Shown one piece after another: positions 36,561-46,797 of a stretch of 64,000 nucleotides of DNA. Within the stretch, counting starts at the first letter, position 1, and each line of letters starts with the position of its first letter. Below the pieces are notes generated by a model, which saw only the letters and a list, made by a program, of their open reading frames with translations, searched no databases and was not told the DNA's origin. The translations under genes and the position numbers were made by a program. The stretch is from Dyadobacter arcticus. Its GTDB lineage: Bacteria > Bacteroidota > Bacteroidia > Cytophagales > Spirosomataceae. Location of the stretch: assembly GCF_011762185.1 (NCBI RefSeq), contig NZ_JAASQJ010000001.1, forward strand, positions 1,240,001 through 1,304,000, read 5' to 3'.

Positions 36561-36568
36561 TAACTTTG
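36561..36568 (+). promoter_or_regulatory. -7 promoter box TAACTTTG directly ahead of queG
   Basis: Exact TAnnTTTG match whose TA begins 12 nt before the ATG at 36573. With the usual short distance to the start site this places transcription initiation at or beside the A of the ATG, implying a leaderless mRNA. No clear -33 TTTG is present at the expected distance. Confidence 0.5.
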
Positions 36569-36572
36569 TAGA

Positions 36573-37520
36573 ATGACTACCGAAGATCTCGTAAAGCAGG
36601 AAAGAAGTCAGTTTATTAAAGCCAAAGCACAGGAAAATGGTTTCGATTTCTGTGGTATTTCAAAAGCCGACTTTCTTGAAAACGAGGCCCCGAGACTGGA
36701 AAACTGGCTCAACAAGCATCACCATGGTGAAATGGGCTATATGGCCAATCATTTCGATAAAAGGCTTGATCCCCGCAAACTGGTTGATGGCGCGAAAAGT
36801 GTAATTTCCGTTCTTCTTAATTATTATCCTGAAAAGAAACTCCCTGAACAAGCGGATGACCTCAAAGTCTCCAAGTATGCCTACGGCACAGATTATCATT
36901 TTGTATTGAAAGAAAAGCTTGGCTCACTCCTGCTGGCCATCCAGGAAGAGATCGGCGACGTGAACGGGCGGATATTTGTTGATTCAGCTCCGGTGATGGA
37001 CAAAGCCTGGGCCGCCAAAAGTGGGCTGGGTTGGATCGGGAAGCATTCCAATCTGCTCAATCGGGAAATGGGCAGTTTCTTTTTTATCGGTGAGATCATC
37101 TGTGACCTTGACCTGGCTTATGACGGGGCAGTAGGTGATTATTGCGGAACATGCACCCGCTGCATCGATGCCTGCCCGACCGATGCCATTACCGATCCTT
37201 TTGTGGTCGACGGCAGCAAATGCATTAGTTATTACACCATTGAATTGAAGGAAGCTATTCCAGAGGACGTGCGCGGTAAATTCGATAACTGGGTTTTTGG
37301 CTGTGATATCTGCCAGGATGTATGTCCCTGGAACCGGTTTTCAAAACCGCATGTGACCGAAGAACTCGACTTGCCGGAAACGTTGGCAGGCTTCACAAAT
37401 AGCGACTGGCAGGACATTACCGAGGAAGTTTTTCGCGAAATATTCAGACGCTCCCCCATCAGAAGGGCCAAATTCGAGGGTTTGAAGCGCAATATCGAAT
37501 TTGTTATATCGTCTAAATAA
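36573..37520 (+). CDS. queG: Epoxyqueuosine reductase QueG
   Basis: The 315-aa cobalamin- and iron-sulfur-dependent enzyme reduces epoxyqueuosine to queuosine at tRNA position 34. The N-terminal DUF1730/cobalamin-binding part is at about 1-160 ([46 protein letters not shown]). Two 4Fe-4S clusters are shown by [12 protein letters not shown] (Cys191, 194, 197, 201) and [10 protein letters not shown] (Cys244, 247, 251). Near the end, [17 protein letters not shown] is the usual QueG terminus. Length is normal for the short QueG form without the extra HEAT domain. It is divergent from grpE. Confidence 0.96.
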   Translation: MTTEDLVKQERSQFIKAKAQENGFDFCGISKADFLENEAPRLENWLNKHHHGEMGYMANHFDKRLDPRKLVDGAKSVISVLLNYYPEKKLPEQADDLKVSKYAYGTDYHFVLKEKLGSLLLAIQEEIGDVNGRIFVDSAPVMDKAWAAKSGLGWIGKHSNLLNREMGSFFFIGEIICDLDLAYDGAVGDYCGTCTRCIDACPTDAITDPFVVDGSKCISYYTIELKEAIPEDVRGKFDNWVFGCDICQDVCPWNRFSKPHVTEELDLPETLAGFTNSDWQDITEEVFREIFRRSPIRRAKFEGLKRNIEFVISSK

Positions 37521-37598
37521 AAAGCACAATTAATTCCTAAACCTTTTATATTTGAAATTCGGGAGTTCCTTTCGATGACTGAATAAAACACTCAAAAT

Positions 37599-38012
37599 AT
37601 GAGAAAACAATCTGTCAATCTTTGGGCGGTATTGGTATGTGTGGTAATTGGACAAGTGATTCCTGCTTTGTGGTACAGCGCTTTTTCTGAACAATGGATG
37701 GCATTAAATGGCTTTACAATCGATCAGGTCAAATCAGCCAACAGCCCGGCTCCCTATCTTGCCAGCATTGTTTCTTCTTCCTTTATGGCCTACACGCTCG
37801 GCTGGGTGTTTACTAAAATTCATGTAAAATCACTGCTTGCCGGATTTCTTATTGGATTGCTTTTTGGTGTTGTGTTTGTGCTTTTTGGAATAATTGTCAA
37901 AGACATGTTTTCCCTGAAACCCCTGTTGCTATCATTGATTGATGGCGGCGTAAGCGTAATCATCTATGCGATCACAGGCAGTATTCTCGGTGTTTGGCGC
38001 AAATACGAATAG
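37599..38012 (+). CDS. DUF1761-family small membrane protein
   Basis: The 137-aa protein has four membrane helices: NLWAVLVCVVIGQVIPALWY (7-26), SIVSSSFMAYTLGWVFTKI, LLAGFLIGLLFGVVFVLFGI and ALLVISL-like LLLSLIDGGVSVIIYAITG. The helix 1 WYS motif and the following F-x-E-x-W (FSEQWMAL) are typical of DUF1761. The family has no established function. It follows queG by 78 nt with no obvious terminator between, so read-through is possible. Confidence 0.85.
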   Translation: MRKQSVNLWAVLVCVVIGQVIPALWYSAFSEQWMALNGFTIDQVKSANSPAPYLASIVSSSFMAYTLGWVFTKIHVKSLLAGFLIGLLFGVVFVLFGIIVKDMFSLKPLLLSLIDGGVSVIIYAITGSILGVWRKYE

Positions 38013-38382
38013 CCGCCGCCAAATTCTCATCTTATTATAATACTAGTTCCTCGCTTGCCGGTCCCGGCAATGTACCCTTGTTTACAAGATTATTCCTGTT
38101 TGTCCTCGTGGTTGTTTGGCAATCCGATTGTTGGCTTCAATTTGCCAGCAACAGTATATTCTAAACTCATGTCTTCGAACACGCACTAAATATATTCTGT
38201 TCCAATAAATGTACAACGGACAAATAATATTTCTTTTATGCTGATTAATTGGACTTTTGTTACCTGAAATGATGCTTATCTCGGAATATTAGTTTAGTGC
38301 AATTAAATTTCACGAAATAAATTGTAATGTTTCTGATTTTGATATAAATTTCATAAAAATTCAATAAACCCATCTTTTACCT
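38013..38382. other. A/T-rich intergenic region upstream of SusC pair 3
   Basis: No gene is visible in 370 bases. A short GC palindrome TTGCCGG-TC-CCGGCAA lies at 38055-38070 with no T-run. Near the 3' end TAAATTTC (38345-38352) is one mismatch from the TAnnTTTG promoter box, 31 nt before the ATG at 38383. Confidence 0.4.
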
Positions 38383-41300
38383 ATGAGAAAAACTTTACGG
38401 TTGATGCTACTGACGTTGGTGCAGGTAGTATTTTTCATGTACACATCACAGGCCCAGGACCGGCAGGTTACCGGTAAGGTCAATGATGAAACCGGTTCGG
38501 GAATACCGGGAGCAAACATCCTGATTAAGGGTACTACGCGAGGAACAAACACGGATGCTGAGGGTAATTTTAGCATTTCGATCGGAGGAAGTGGGGTTAT
38601 CATTGTTTCGTCGGTTGGTTACGCAACAAAAGAAATCGAGGTCACTCCGGCCGTTTCAAATATCACAGTTGGTCTCGAACCGGATGTGCGTAATCTGGGA
38701 GAAGTGGTCGTAACAGCGCTCGGTATTTCCAAAGAGCAAAAGACGCTGAGCTATGCCACCCAGGTAATTAATACCGAAAGCTTTTCCAAAGCGAGGGAGC
38801 TTAATGTAGCTAACTCACTATCAGGTAGGGTTGCAGGTCTCGATATTGTTCGTTCTTCTTCGGGTGTGGGTGGTTCCAGCCGTGTCGTGTTGCGTGGTGA
38901 CCGTTCCATTACGGGTAACAACCAGGCGTTGATCGTTGTGGATGGGGTACCTATTGATAACTCCAACTTCAGCCCGGGTAATGCAAATGGCGGACGTGAC
39001 GCGAGTGACGGTCTTTCCAGCATTAACCCTGACGACATAGAGTCTATCAACGTACTGAGAGGAGCGTCAGCGACAGCATTGTACGGAAGCCGCGCTGCGA
39101 ACGGCGCCTTATTGATCACAACAAAAAAGGGAGCTGTAAGAAAAGGGGTTGGTGTAAACATTAACAGCACGTTCCAGATGGAGCAGGCAATGGAGCTTCA
39201 AAACTTCCAAAATATATACGGGCAAGGTGTTGAAGGCAAATTTTTTCCAAACAGCGAATTTAGCTGGGGGCCTAAAATGGATGGCCAGCAGGTAGCTGCA
39301 TGGGGTCCTGATCCTGCAAATAAAGGCAAAACCTACGCATATTCGCCTAATCCCAATTCTTATAAGGATTTCTACTCAACCGGAACATCCATAGCCAACT
39401 CGGTTTCTTTGACAGCAGGTAACGAGAAAGTTCAAACTTATTTTTCTTACACCAATACAGCTGCAAAAGGAGTTGTATCCAACAATAAACTGAGCAGACA
39501 CAATTTCAACCTTCGCCTTTCGAGCCAGATTACCAGCAAGCTTAGCTTTGACGGTAAAGTGACTTATCTGAGCGAAAAAATCGAAAACAGACAGCAAACT
39601 GGTGAAGCTTTTGCCAACCTGCAGCGTCACATTCTGCGTTTGCCAAGAAGTATCTCTTTGGAACAAGCCCAGAGTTATGAATATGTAGATCCAGCGACGG
39701 GTAAAACCTTGCAAAACTATTGGAACCCGGGATCTAACGGTGGTCAAAACCCTTACTGGATCAAAAATAAAGTACTCGCCCTTGACAATAGAGACAGGAT
39801 TTACGGATTCACTTCTCTTAATTATAAGGTGGCTCCATGGTTAACTGTCATGGGACGTGCAGGATACGATAAGTACATTGATAAGTTTGAAGGCAAATGG
39901 CATACCAATACCTACACCATTGCTGATTTTGGCGATTATCAGACTAACTGGAGAGACAATGCAGAGTTAAACCTGGATTTGTTTGCTCTTGTGAGCAAAC
40001 AGTTTGGTGCTGACTTCAAATTGGACGGAACAATAGGAGGTAACATTTTGCAGCGTGATTACCTCAACCATCAAACCCTTAACAATGGTCTGAACCGTGA
40101 TAACTTGTTTGTGACAACCAATGCAAGAAACTCGGTGACCAATAGAACGGTAACACAAACACGTAAGCAAGGTGTGTTCGCTTCTGCTGACTTGATCTGG
40201 AAAGACGCGTTGACACTTTCCGCATCGGCTCGAAATGACTGGTCGTCTACATTGCCGACAACCAATCAGTCTTACTTCTTCCCCTCGGTGGGAGCTGCCG
40301 CGGTGTTGTCAAGTTTGTTTGACCTTCCGCAAGCTATTTCTTTTGCTAAGTTGAGAGCAAGTTATGCTTTGACAGGTAATGACGCCTCGCCATACCTTTT
40401 GACCCAGACTTATTCATACGTAGCAGGTGGAAATACAGGTTACATTGTTCGCGACGCCATCAAGCCTTTTCCGGATCTTAAACCGGAGTTGACAACTGCG
40501 AAAGAAATTGGTCTGGAAGCGAAATTTCTACAGAACCGCATTGGATTTGACCTGACTATGTACATTAGTAATTCAAAAAATCAGTTGTTTCAGGTGCCGT
40601 TGACTAATGCATCAGGATGGAGTTCTGAGTATATCAATGCAGGTAATGTAGAGAATAAGGGTGTAGAACTTACATTGACGCTCGTTCCGTTAAAAACTTC
40701 TGACTTTTCCTGGAATATTGATCTGAATTATGCAAGAAATGCCAACAAGTTAATCAAGTTGTCGGACCGGCTTTCTATATTACCACTCACCAGTGACTTT
40801 ATGAACTTTGTACGGGCAGAAGAAGGTAAAGCGCTGGGTCAAATTTACAGCCGTGGTTTCCAAAGAGACGATCAGGGCCGTATTAAAGTTGGTACCAATG
40901 GAGTTCCATTAGTAACTCCGGGTACGACCGTACCTTTGGGAACTTCCCGCCCGACATGGACAGGTGGTATTTCCAACCGTTTCAGCTACAAAGGAGTTAA
41001 CCTGAGCTTCCTGATAAGCGGAAGGATCGGCGGTGTGGTTACATCGTTCACCAATGCAGTAATTTACGCAGATGGCGTAACCGAGGAGACACTGGCAGGC
41101 CGTGAAGGTATGGTAGTAGATGGTGTACAGGCAGACGGAAGCAAAAACACAGTCTCCACCACAGCGGAAGTTTACTGGAAATTTGTTGGCGGACGCAATA
41201 CACCAATTGGAGAGGCATTTACATACAGCGCTTCCAATATCAGGTTGAGAGAGGCTACATTGGGTTACAGCCTTCCACAGAAAATTGTAGGAAAATCACC

Positions 41301-41475
41301 TTTCCAGGGGGCTTCTCTCTCCATTGTGGGACGTAACTTGTTTTTCCTGATGAATAAGGCAAAAGGATTTGATCCTGAACTTGTTGCAGGTTCTGGTAAC
41401 ACTACTGTGGGGCTGGAATCCTTCTCGATGCCCTCCACACGCTCTCTAGGCTTGAACCTTAACTTGACATTCTAA
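38383..41475 (+). CDS. SusC/RagA-family TonB-dependent receptor, EVVVTALGIS class (pair 3)
   Basis: This 1030-aa receptor has a signal peptide (TSQA|QD, about residue 24), a CarboxypepD_reg-like domain (TGKVNDETGSGIPGANILIK, NTDAEGNFSISI), and EVVVTALGISKEQKTLSYA (about 107-125) in place of the EVIVTGY of the receptors at 3446 and 12548. The plug shows ANSLSGRVAGLDIVRSSSGV, LIVVDGVPIDNSNF and ALYGSRAANGALLITTKKG; the barrel ends in SLGLNLNLTF. The class pairs with SusD-like-2 lipoproteins, and one follows after 8 nt. Substrate unknown. Confidence 0.97.
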   Translation: MRKTLRLMLLTLVQVVFFMYTSQAQDRQVTGKVNDETGSGIPGANILIKGTTRGTNTDAEGNFSISIGGSGVIIVSSVGYATKEIEVTPAVSNITVGLEPDVRNLGEVVVTALGISKEQKTLSYATQVINTESFSKARELNVANSLSGRVAGLDIVRSSSGVGGSSRVVLRGDRSITGNNQALIVVDGVPIDNSNFSPGNANGGRDASDGLSSINPDDIESINVLRGASATALYGSRAANGALLITTKKGAVRKGVGVNINSTFQMEQAMELQNFQNIYGQGVEGKFFPNSEFSWGPKMDGQQVAAWGPDPANKGKTYAYSPNPNSYKDFYSTGTSIANSVSLTAGNEKVQTYFSYTNTAAKGVVSNNKLSRHNFNLRLSSQITSKLSFDGKVTYLSEKIENRQQTGEAFANLQRHILRLPRSISLEQAQSYEYVDPATGKTLQNYWNPGSNGGQNPYWIKNKVLALDNRDRIYGFTSLNYKVAPWLTVMGRAGYDKYIDKFEGKWHTNTYTIADFGDYQTNWRDNAELNLDLFALVSKQFGADFKLDGTIGGNILQRDYLNHQTLNNGLNRDNLFVTTNARNSVTNRTVTQTRKQGVFASADLIWKDALTLSASARNDWSSTLPTTNQSYFFPSVGAAAVLSSLFDLPQAISFAKLRASYALTGNDASPYLLTQTYSYVAGGNTGYIVRDAIKPFPDLKPELTTAKEIGLEAKFLQNRIGFDLTMYISNSKNQLFQVPLTNASGWSSEYINAGNVENKGVELTLTLVPLKTSDFSWNIDLNYARNANKLIKLSDRLSILPLTSDFMNFVRAEEGKALGQIYSRGFQRDDQGRIKVGTNGVPLVTPGTTVPLGTSRPTWTGGISNRFSYKGVNLSFLISGRIGGVVTSFTNAVIYADGVTEETLAGREGMVVDGVQADGSKNTVSTTAEVYWKFVGGRNTPIGEAFTYSASNIRLREATLGYSLPQKIVGKSPFQGASLSIVGRNLFFLMNKAKGFDPELVAGSGNTTVGLESFSMPSTRSLGLNLNLTF

Positions 41476-41483
41476 TTGTAAAA

Positions 41484-43043
41484 ATGAAAGACATGAAAAG
41501 GAGCTATAAATTACTATCATTCGCTCTCCTAACAACTGTTGCATTTGGAACATATTCCTGTACAGATAATTTTGAGGAGATAAATACAAACAAAACCAAA
41601 CTGACGTCTTTGGACGAGTTGGGAACTGAAAATGCATTTGCTGCAGCACAGTACCGGTCTGTCCAGGCCAGCTGGCAGACTTATCAAAGCCTTTTTGCCG
41701 ATTTGCAGGGTCAGTACTTTGCAAACATTGCCCAAAACTTTTCTTCCGACCGGAACGTAATGGTGGGTAACTGGCTCAATGGTGCATGGACAGGTTTCTA
41801 CGGCACTGCGATACCAGCATTGCTAGGTGTTTTAGAAAATACAGGTCCTGGTGGAGAATATGAAAATGCCGGAAAGTTTGCAATTGCAAATATCTGGAAA
41901 GTGTATATGTACCTGCCAAGAACAGATTACTGGGGTCCGATCCCATACTCCAAAGTAGGAAGCGGTGAATCTTCGATTGAATATGATTCGCAGGAATTCA
42001 TTTATAAGGATTTTTTAACAACCTTGAAAGCTTCTGCGGCTTCTCTGGAATCGCTTAAAGGCACAAAAGTTTTTGGTACTGTTGACCAGGTTTATGCCGG
42101 GGACGTGAACAAATGGATCTTGTTCGCTAATACTTTGCGTTTGCGTATCGCCATGCGTATGTCCAAAGTTGAGCCAGCGCTGGCAAAAACGGAGGCGGAA
42201 TCGGCGGTTGCAGGTGGAACATTAGCTACCAATGCAGATGACGCTTTCCTCAAAGTGACTGCTAATTCGTTCAATCCGATGAACCAGGCCACTGCTTGGA
42301 ATGAATTCCGGATGAGCGCAGCAATGGAAAGCGTTTTGAAGGGGTATGCAGATCCTCGTATCAGTAAATACTACGCGCCGATAGCGGGAACAACGAATAC
42401 TTTTAAAGGAATAAGAAATGGCTATACCCAGGGTCAGCTTGGTGCTCCCGAGAACAATGCGAATGCAACATCAAATGTAGCCGACGCGTTTCTCCCAGCT
42501 GTTCAGGATAAAAACCCATTTGCGATTATGTATGCTTCGGAAGCATACTTTCTGAAAGCAGAAGGCGTGCTGAAAGGATGGAATATGGGCACTGGTACTG
42601 CCAAGGAATTTTATGATAAAGGAATCGAAACTGCTATGAAGCAGTGGGGTATTGTTGATGCAGCCGCAATTGCAGCTTACATCAATGGAACTACACCTCC
42701 TGTTGCACTGGCTGATTTCTCTAAAACACCAGCTTTGACCAATGTCCCTGTGAAGTTCTCGGCAGATCCAAGCAAGCAATTGGAACAGATTATTACCCAG
42801 AAATGGCTGGCCAATTATCCGAATGGACATGAAGCTTGGGCTGAATACCGCAGGACAGGTTACCCGAAACTATATGCCCGGATTAATTCTGACAATCCAG
42901 ATTCTCCAAAAGAAGCCGTGGTTCGCCGCACACCTTACGTCAGCAGTGAATTACAGACGAACAAGGCAGAAATGGATAAGGCAATTATCAAGCTAGGCGG
43001 TCCGGATAATTCTGCTACCAGACTTTGGTGGGATAAGCCTTGA
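41484..43043 (+). CDS. SusD-like-2 family surface lipoprotein (pair 3)
   Basis: The 519-aa lipoprotein (TYSC, Cys26, then TDNFEE, an acidic surface-export tag) is the binding partner of the SusC 8 nt upstream. It belongs to the SusD/RagB-related group with DNFEEINTNKTKL at the start, AQYRSVQASWQTYQSLFADL, DYWGPIPYSKVGSGESSIEY, WILFANTLRLRIAMRMSKVE, AYFLKAEGVLKG and EAWAEYRRTGYPKL, rather than the canonical RagB ending of pairs 1 and 2. It ends WWDKP, as in the paralogue at 49896 (WWDK). ATG 41484 and ATG 41493 are both possible starts. Confidence 0.96.
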   Translation: MKDMKRSYKLLSFALLTTVAFGTYSCTDNFEEINTNKTKLTSLDELGTENAFAAAQYRSVQASWQTYQSLFADLQGQYFANIAQNFSSDRNVMVGNWLNGAWTGFYGTAIPALLGVLENTGPGGEYENAGKFAIANIWKVYMYLPRTDYWGPIPYSKVGSGESSIEYDSQEFIYKDFLTTLKASAASLESLKGTKVFGTVDQVYAGDVNKWILFANTLRLRIAMRMSKVEPALAKTEAESAVAGGTLATNADDAFLKVTANSFNPMNQATAWNEFRMSAAMESVLKGYADPRISKYYAPIAGTTNTFKGIRNGYTQGQLGAPENNANATSNVADAFLPAVQDKNPFAIMYASEAYFLKAEGVLKGWNMGTGTAKEFYDKGIETAMKQWGIVDAAAIAAYINGTTPPVALADFSKTPALTNVPVKFSADPSKQLEQIITQKWLANYPNGHEAWAEYRRTGYPKLYARINSDNPDSPKEAVVRRTPYVSSELQTNKAEMDKAIIKLGGPDNSATRLWWDKP

Positions 43044-43087
43044 CGTAGTTGAAGAAATTCGGTGGTCCCGACTTTTTACGAATGCAT

Positions 43088-43114
43088 AAGGCAGACTTTT
43101 GTCTGCCTTTTTGC
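43088..43114 (+). terminator. Intrinsic terminator between SusD (pair 3) and the FG-GAP gene
   Basis: A perfect 9-bp stem AAGGCAGAC / GTCTGCCTT (43088-43096 with 43101-43109), TTTT loop, followed by TTTGC. As in pair 1, a terminator separates SusD from the FG-GAP gene. Confidence 0.85.
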
Positions 43115-43169
43115 TATTTTAACCATGCGTAATGTGTAGTTTTTAAATCCGACCCATCATTTTTAATAC

Positions 43170-46100
43170 ATGAAATGTTCCTATTTCTTTTTGTTGGTAC
43201 TTTTTGTCGGATGTAAAGAAAAGGAAACCCTCTTTACCCTTCTGGATTCAGGCAAAACTGATATTCAGTTCAATAATTTTGTCGACGAAGACGCGGAGAA
43301 CAATGTGCTGCAGTACGGCTATTTTTACAATGGCGGCGGCGTGGCGGCAGCCGATTTCAACAGCGATGGCCTCGTAGATCTTTATTTCACCGGCAATATG
43401 GTCGCCAATCAGCTTTACCTGAATAAAGGTGATTTTGAATTTGAAGACGTTTCCGCAAAATCGGGCACTGCATTGAATGAAGGATGGAAGACAGGCGTTT
43501 CGCTGGTCGATATCAACGACGATGGCTGGATCGATATCTATGTTTGCCGGGCAGGCGCCCAGGATCCGAGGCTCAGGACCAAGTTGTTATATGTCAACAA
43601 TGGCAAAACCGCTGACGGCATCCCTACTTTCACCGAAAAGGCTGCGGAATATGGGCTGAATGATCCGTCCTACACGACACAGGCTGTTTTCTTTGATTAC
43701 GACCGCGACGGCGATACGGATTGTTTTTTACTCAATCACTCCTTACAGCAATATGCCGGTTTCAGCAACCTTATTGCCAATTATCGCCAGCAACGTAATG
43801 ATGCTTTTGGGAACAAACTTTTGCGGAATGATAGCGGCAGATTTACCAATGTGACAGACTCATCAGGCATCGTTTCCAATATTCTAAGCTTTGGGCTTGG
43901 CGTCAATATCCATGATTTTAACAATGACGGGTGGCAGGACATTTACATTTCCAATGATTACAATGAGAACGATTACCTGTATCTCAATCAAAAAGATGGC
44001 AAGTTTAGAGAAGTGATCCGGGAAGCAACCGGGCACGTTTCGCTCTATTCCATGGGCACAGATGCAGCCGATTTGAATAATGACGGATTGGCTGATATAC
44101 TCACTTTGGATATGCTTCCGGCTTCCAATGAAAGGATCAAGCTGACTTCCGGTGATGATAATTATGATAAATACCAGCAATTACTGAAGGCCGGTTTCCA
44201 TGATCAGACCATGCGCAACATGCTGCAAATGAACAATGGGGTCAATGCAAATGGTGTCCCGGTTTTTAGTGAGATAGGGCAGCTCGCTGGCGTTTCCAAT
44301 ACTGATTGGAGCTGGGCAGCATTGATGGCTGACTTCGATAATGATGGCTGGAAAGATATTTTCGTTTCCAATGGTTATGCGCGGGATTACACCAATATGG
44401 AATTCCTCAAATACTCGACCGATAAGCAATTGGAAGCCGGGCAAAGTGGTAAAACGCCGACCCAAATGGAGGTAATTGCTCAAATGCCGCCGATTAACGA
44501 GCCGGATTATATTTTCCAAAATCAAAGAAACCAGACTTTTGCCAAAAAAATGGAAGAGTGGGGTTTCAACGAAACCAATCAATCCAATGGTGCTATCTAT
44601 GCCGACCTGGACAATGATGGCGACCTGGATCTTGTAGCCAGTAATGTGAATCAAAAGGCTTTTGTTTACAGGAATAATGCCGAAACCAAGCTTACCAATA
44701 AGTATTTTAAAGTAAAACTTGACTCACCGAAATACGCATTCCTCGCAGGATCAAAGCTGGACTTGTACTCAGACTCGCTATTTCAAACCCAGACGTTTAT
44801 GCCGGTGCGTGGGTTTCAATCTGCCCAATGGGACTTAATTAATTTTGGTTTGGGAAATGACAAGCACATTGATTCGCTGGTAGTTACCTGGGCTGATGGA
44901 AACCGGCAGACTTTGAAAAATCTGGAAGTCAATAAGACGGTTACATTGAAATATACTGACGCAAAGAAGTATCCGGAGGCAGCCGTAGCATCGAGTACTG
45001 CGCTTTGGGAACAGACAACCGTCATCGATTTTAAACATACCGAGGACATCCGCAATGATTTTCGAATTCAGACTTTGCTGCCTAACATGCTTTCTTTCCA
45101 GGGCCCGCATTTCGCGCAAAAGGATTTGAATAAAGACGGTACCGATGACTTTTATATCGGAGGTGCCAGAGGGCAGGCAGGTGCTTTGTTCATCAGTTCC
45201 AATGGTATATTCCAAAAATCCGCACAGGCCGCTTTTGAGCAGGATGCGGCATTTGAGGATGCAGATATGGCGTTTTTTGATGCCGACAATGACGGCGACG
45301 ACGACCTGCTTGTGACCAGTGCTGGTTACGAGCTTAATGCAAATGACCCGTTGCTTTCGCCGCGTCTGTACATGAATGAAAAGGGAATCTGGAAGAAATC
45401 GACGTTACCCGCTGCCGGGCTTAATGCCGGTGCGTTGGCAATATCCGACGTGGATAAGGATGGTGACCAGGACATTTTTCTGGGTACGCGGGTTACGCCC
45501 GGCCGTTTTCCCGAAAGCCCGGGCGGCGTTCTGATGATCAATGATGGAAAGGGCAAATTTACCGACAAAACCAAGGAACTGGCTTCGCACCTGACGAATG
45601 CGGGCATGGTAACCGACGCCGCGTTTGTGGATTTGAACAAAGACGGATACCCTGAATTGGTTTTGACTAACGATTGGAATACTGTGCAAGTTTTTAATAA
45701 TAATAATGGGAAGCTAGCTAATGCAAGCAAAGCCTGGGGCACGTCTGGTTTAAATGGCTGTTGGAATGTGTTGCGCTCCGCCGATCTGGATGGAGACGGG
45801 GATACCGATTTTGTGATCGGCAATATGGGCAGCAATTGGCAGTGGAACCTCACTTCGCCGGAAGGGTTATCACTATATGCAGGCGATTTCGATAATCTGG
45901 GTCGGATCGTGCCGATTGTCAGCGTGATTGAAAATGGAAAGGAGTTCCCATATGCAAGCCGGGATGAATTGCTCGACCAGATCCCATCCCTCAAAAAGAA
46001 ATACACCGACTATATATCCTATTCTAAAGCGAGCCTGGCCGAAATGCTTCCTGCTGACAAGTTGAAAGCGGCCCAAAAGCTTTCGGCTAAGGAATTCAGG

Positions 46101-46469
46101 AGCGGTATCCTGGAAAACAAATCGGGCAAGCTCGTTTTTCGTCCGTTACCTGTTGAGGCGCAATTTGCACCGGTATATGCCATTTCGATTGTTGATATGA
46201 ATGCGGATGGCAAGCCCGACATTGTATTGGGTGGAAATTTGAAACAAACCCGTGTCAGGATCGGGAAGAATGATGCTAATCTTTTACAAGTGTTCCTCAA
46301 CAAGGGTCCGATGAAGTTTGACTACCTCCCGCAGGCAAAAAGTGGCTTTTACGTCAACGGAGATGTTCGTGATCTGATGATTTTCAAATCGGCCGGGCAA
46401 ACGTTTCTGCTGGGCGCTGTAAATAATGCAGATGTGATCGGCTATAAACTGCGAGCAGATAAAAATTAA
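43170..46469 (+). CDS. FG-GAP/VCBS-repeat lipoprotein with ASPIC/UnbV domain, copy 2
   Basis: The 1099-aa lipoprotein (LFVGC, Cys15, then KEKE) has the same plan as the protein at 8506: a first propeller (FYNGGGVAAADFNSDGLVDL, DINDDGWIDIYV, DYDRDGDTDCFL, DFNNDGWQDIYI, DFDNDGWKDIFV), an UnbV domain at about 528-595 (INFGLGNDKHIDSLVVTW, ADGNRQTL) and a second propeller (DLNKDGTDDFYI, DADNDGDDDLLV, DVDKDGDQDIFL, DLDGDGDTDFVI). The UnbV glycine loop is weaker than in copies 1 and 3 (KLDLYSD instead of GIGA or SIGA). It follows the SusD-like-2 gene across a terminator and is closed by another. Confidence 0.9.
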   Translation: MKCSYFFLLVLFVGCKEKETLFTLLDSGKTDIQFNNFVDEDAENNVLQYGYFYNGGGVAAADFNSDGLVDLYFTGNMVANQLYLNKGDFEFEDVSAKSGTALNEGWKTGVSLVDINDDGWIDIYVCRAGAQDPRLRTKLLYVNNGKTADGIPTFTEKAAEYGLNDPSYTTQAVFFDYDRDGDTDCFLLNHSLQQYAGFSNLIANYRQQRNDAFGNKLLRNDSGRFTNVTDSSGIVSNILSFGLGVNIHDFNNDGWQDIYISNDYNENDYLYLNQKDGKFREVIREATGHVSLYSMGTDAADLNNDGLADILTLDMLPASNERIKLTSGDDNYDKYQQLLKAGFHDQTMRNMLQMNNGVNANGVPVFSEIGQLAGVSNTDWSWAALMADFDNDGWKDIFVSNGYARDYTNMEFLKYSTDKQLEAGQSGKTPTQMEVIAQMPPINEPDYIFQNQRNQTFAKKMEEWGFNETNQSNGAIYADLDNDGDLDLVASNVNQKAFVYRNNAETKLTNKYFKVKLDSPKYAFLAGSKLDLYSDSLFQTQTFMPVRGFQSAQWDLINFGLGNDKHIDSLVVTWADGNRQTLKNLEVNKTVTLKYTDAKKYPEAAVASSTALWEQTTVIDFKHTEDIRNDFRIQTLLPNMLSFQGPHFAQKDLNKDGTDDFYIGGARGQAGALFISSNGIFQKSAQAAFEQDAAFEDADMAFFDADNDGDDDLLVTSAGYELNANDPLLSPRLYMNEKGIWKKSTLPAAGLNAGALAISDVDKDGDQDIFLGTRVTPGRFPESPGGVLMINDGKGKFTDKTKELASHLTNAGMVTDAAFVDLNKDGYPELVLTNDWNTVQVFNNNNGKLANASKAWGTSGLNGCWNVLRSADLDGDGDTDFVIGNMGSNWQWNLTSPEGLSLYAGDFDNLGRIVPIVSVIENGKEFPYASRDELLDQIPSLKKKYTDYISYSKASLAEMLPADKLKAAQKLSAKEFRSGILENKSGKLVFRPLPVEAQFAPVYAISIVDMNADGKPDIVLGGNLKQTRVRIGKNDANLLQVFLNKGPMKFDYLPQAKSGFYVNGDVRDLMIFKSAGQTFLLGAVNNADVIGYKLRADKN

Positions 46470-46491
46470 TTTTTAATTAAAATTTTGGAAG

Positions 46492-46530
46492 GTCCCGAAG
46501 TCTGAATCCATGACTTCGGGACTTTTTGTG
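46492..46530 (+). terminator. Intrinsic terminator after FG-GAP/UnbV copy 2
   Basis: An 11-bp perfect stem GTCCCGAAGTC / GACTTCGGGAC (46492-46502 with 46512-46522), 9-nt loop, then TTTTTGTG. Confidence 0.93.
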
Positions 46531-46797
46531 TTTGGCGGTTACAACAGTCAGAGACTAGAATTATTCATTATCAATGAATTTAAAGTATTTTTTGGATTTT
46601 CATAAAGAGCATCGCAATTCTAAAATCTCCAACCTTTTAATTAATAAAAAATTAAAAAAACAAATTAAAATGGTGTTATTCTTAAAATTATTTAATTAGA
46701 AATTTTTTTAAGATATTTGCCGGAACGGATATTATACGTTGTAATATTCGGCGATGCCAAATTTAACTAATAACTAATTTTACTAATTTATCAATCT
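46531..46797. other. A/T-rich leader region of the SusC pair 4 operon
   Basis: No gene is seen. The stretch holds long A/T runs and ends in tandem TAACTAA-like units (46761-46785) ahead of the ATG at 46798, recalling the TAACCTAACTAA leader of the receptors at 3446 and 12548. I could not identify a consensus promoter box with confidence. Confidence 0.4.

Noticed and set aside
38055..38070. TTGCCGG-TC-CCGGCAA palindrome as a terminator for the DUF1761 gene
   Set aside because: The loop is too small at full pairing and there is no T-run.
45326..46006. Minus-strand open frame of 226 codons inside FG-GAP/UnbV copy 2
   Set aside because: Produced by the repeated codons of the FG-GAP loops read in reverse; Ser/Pro-rich and without domain features.
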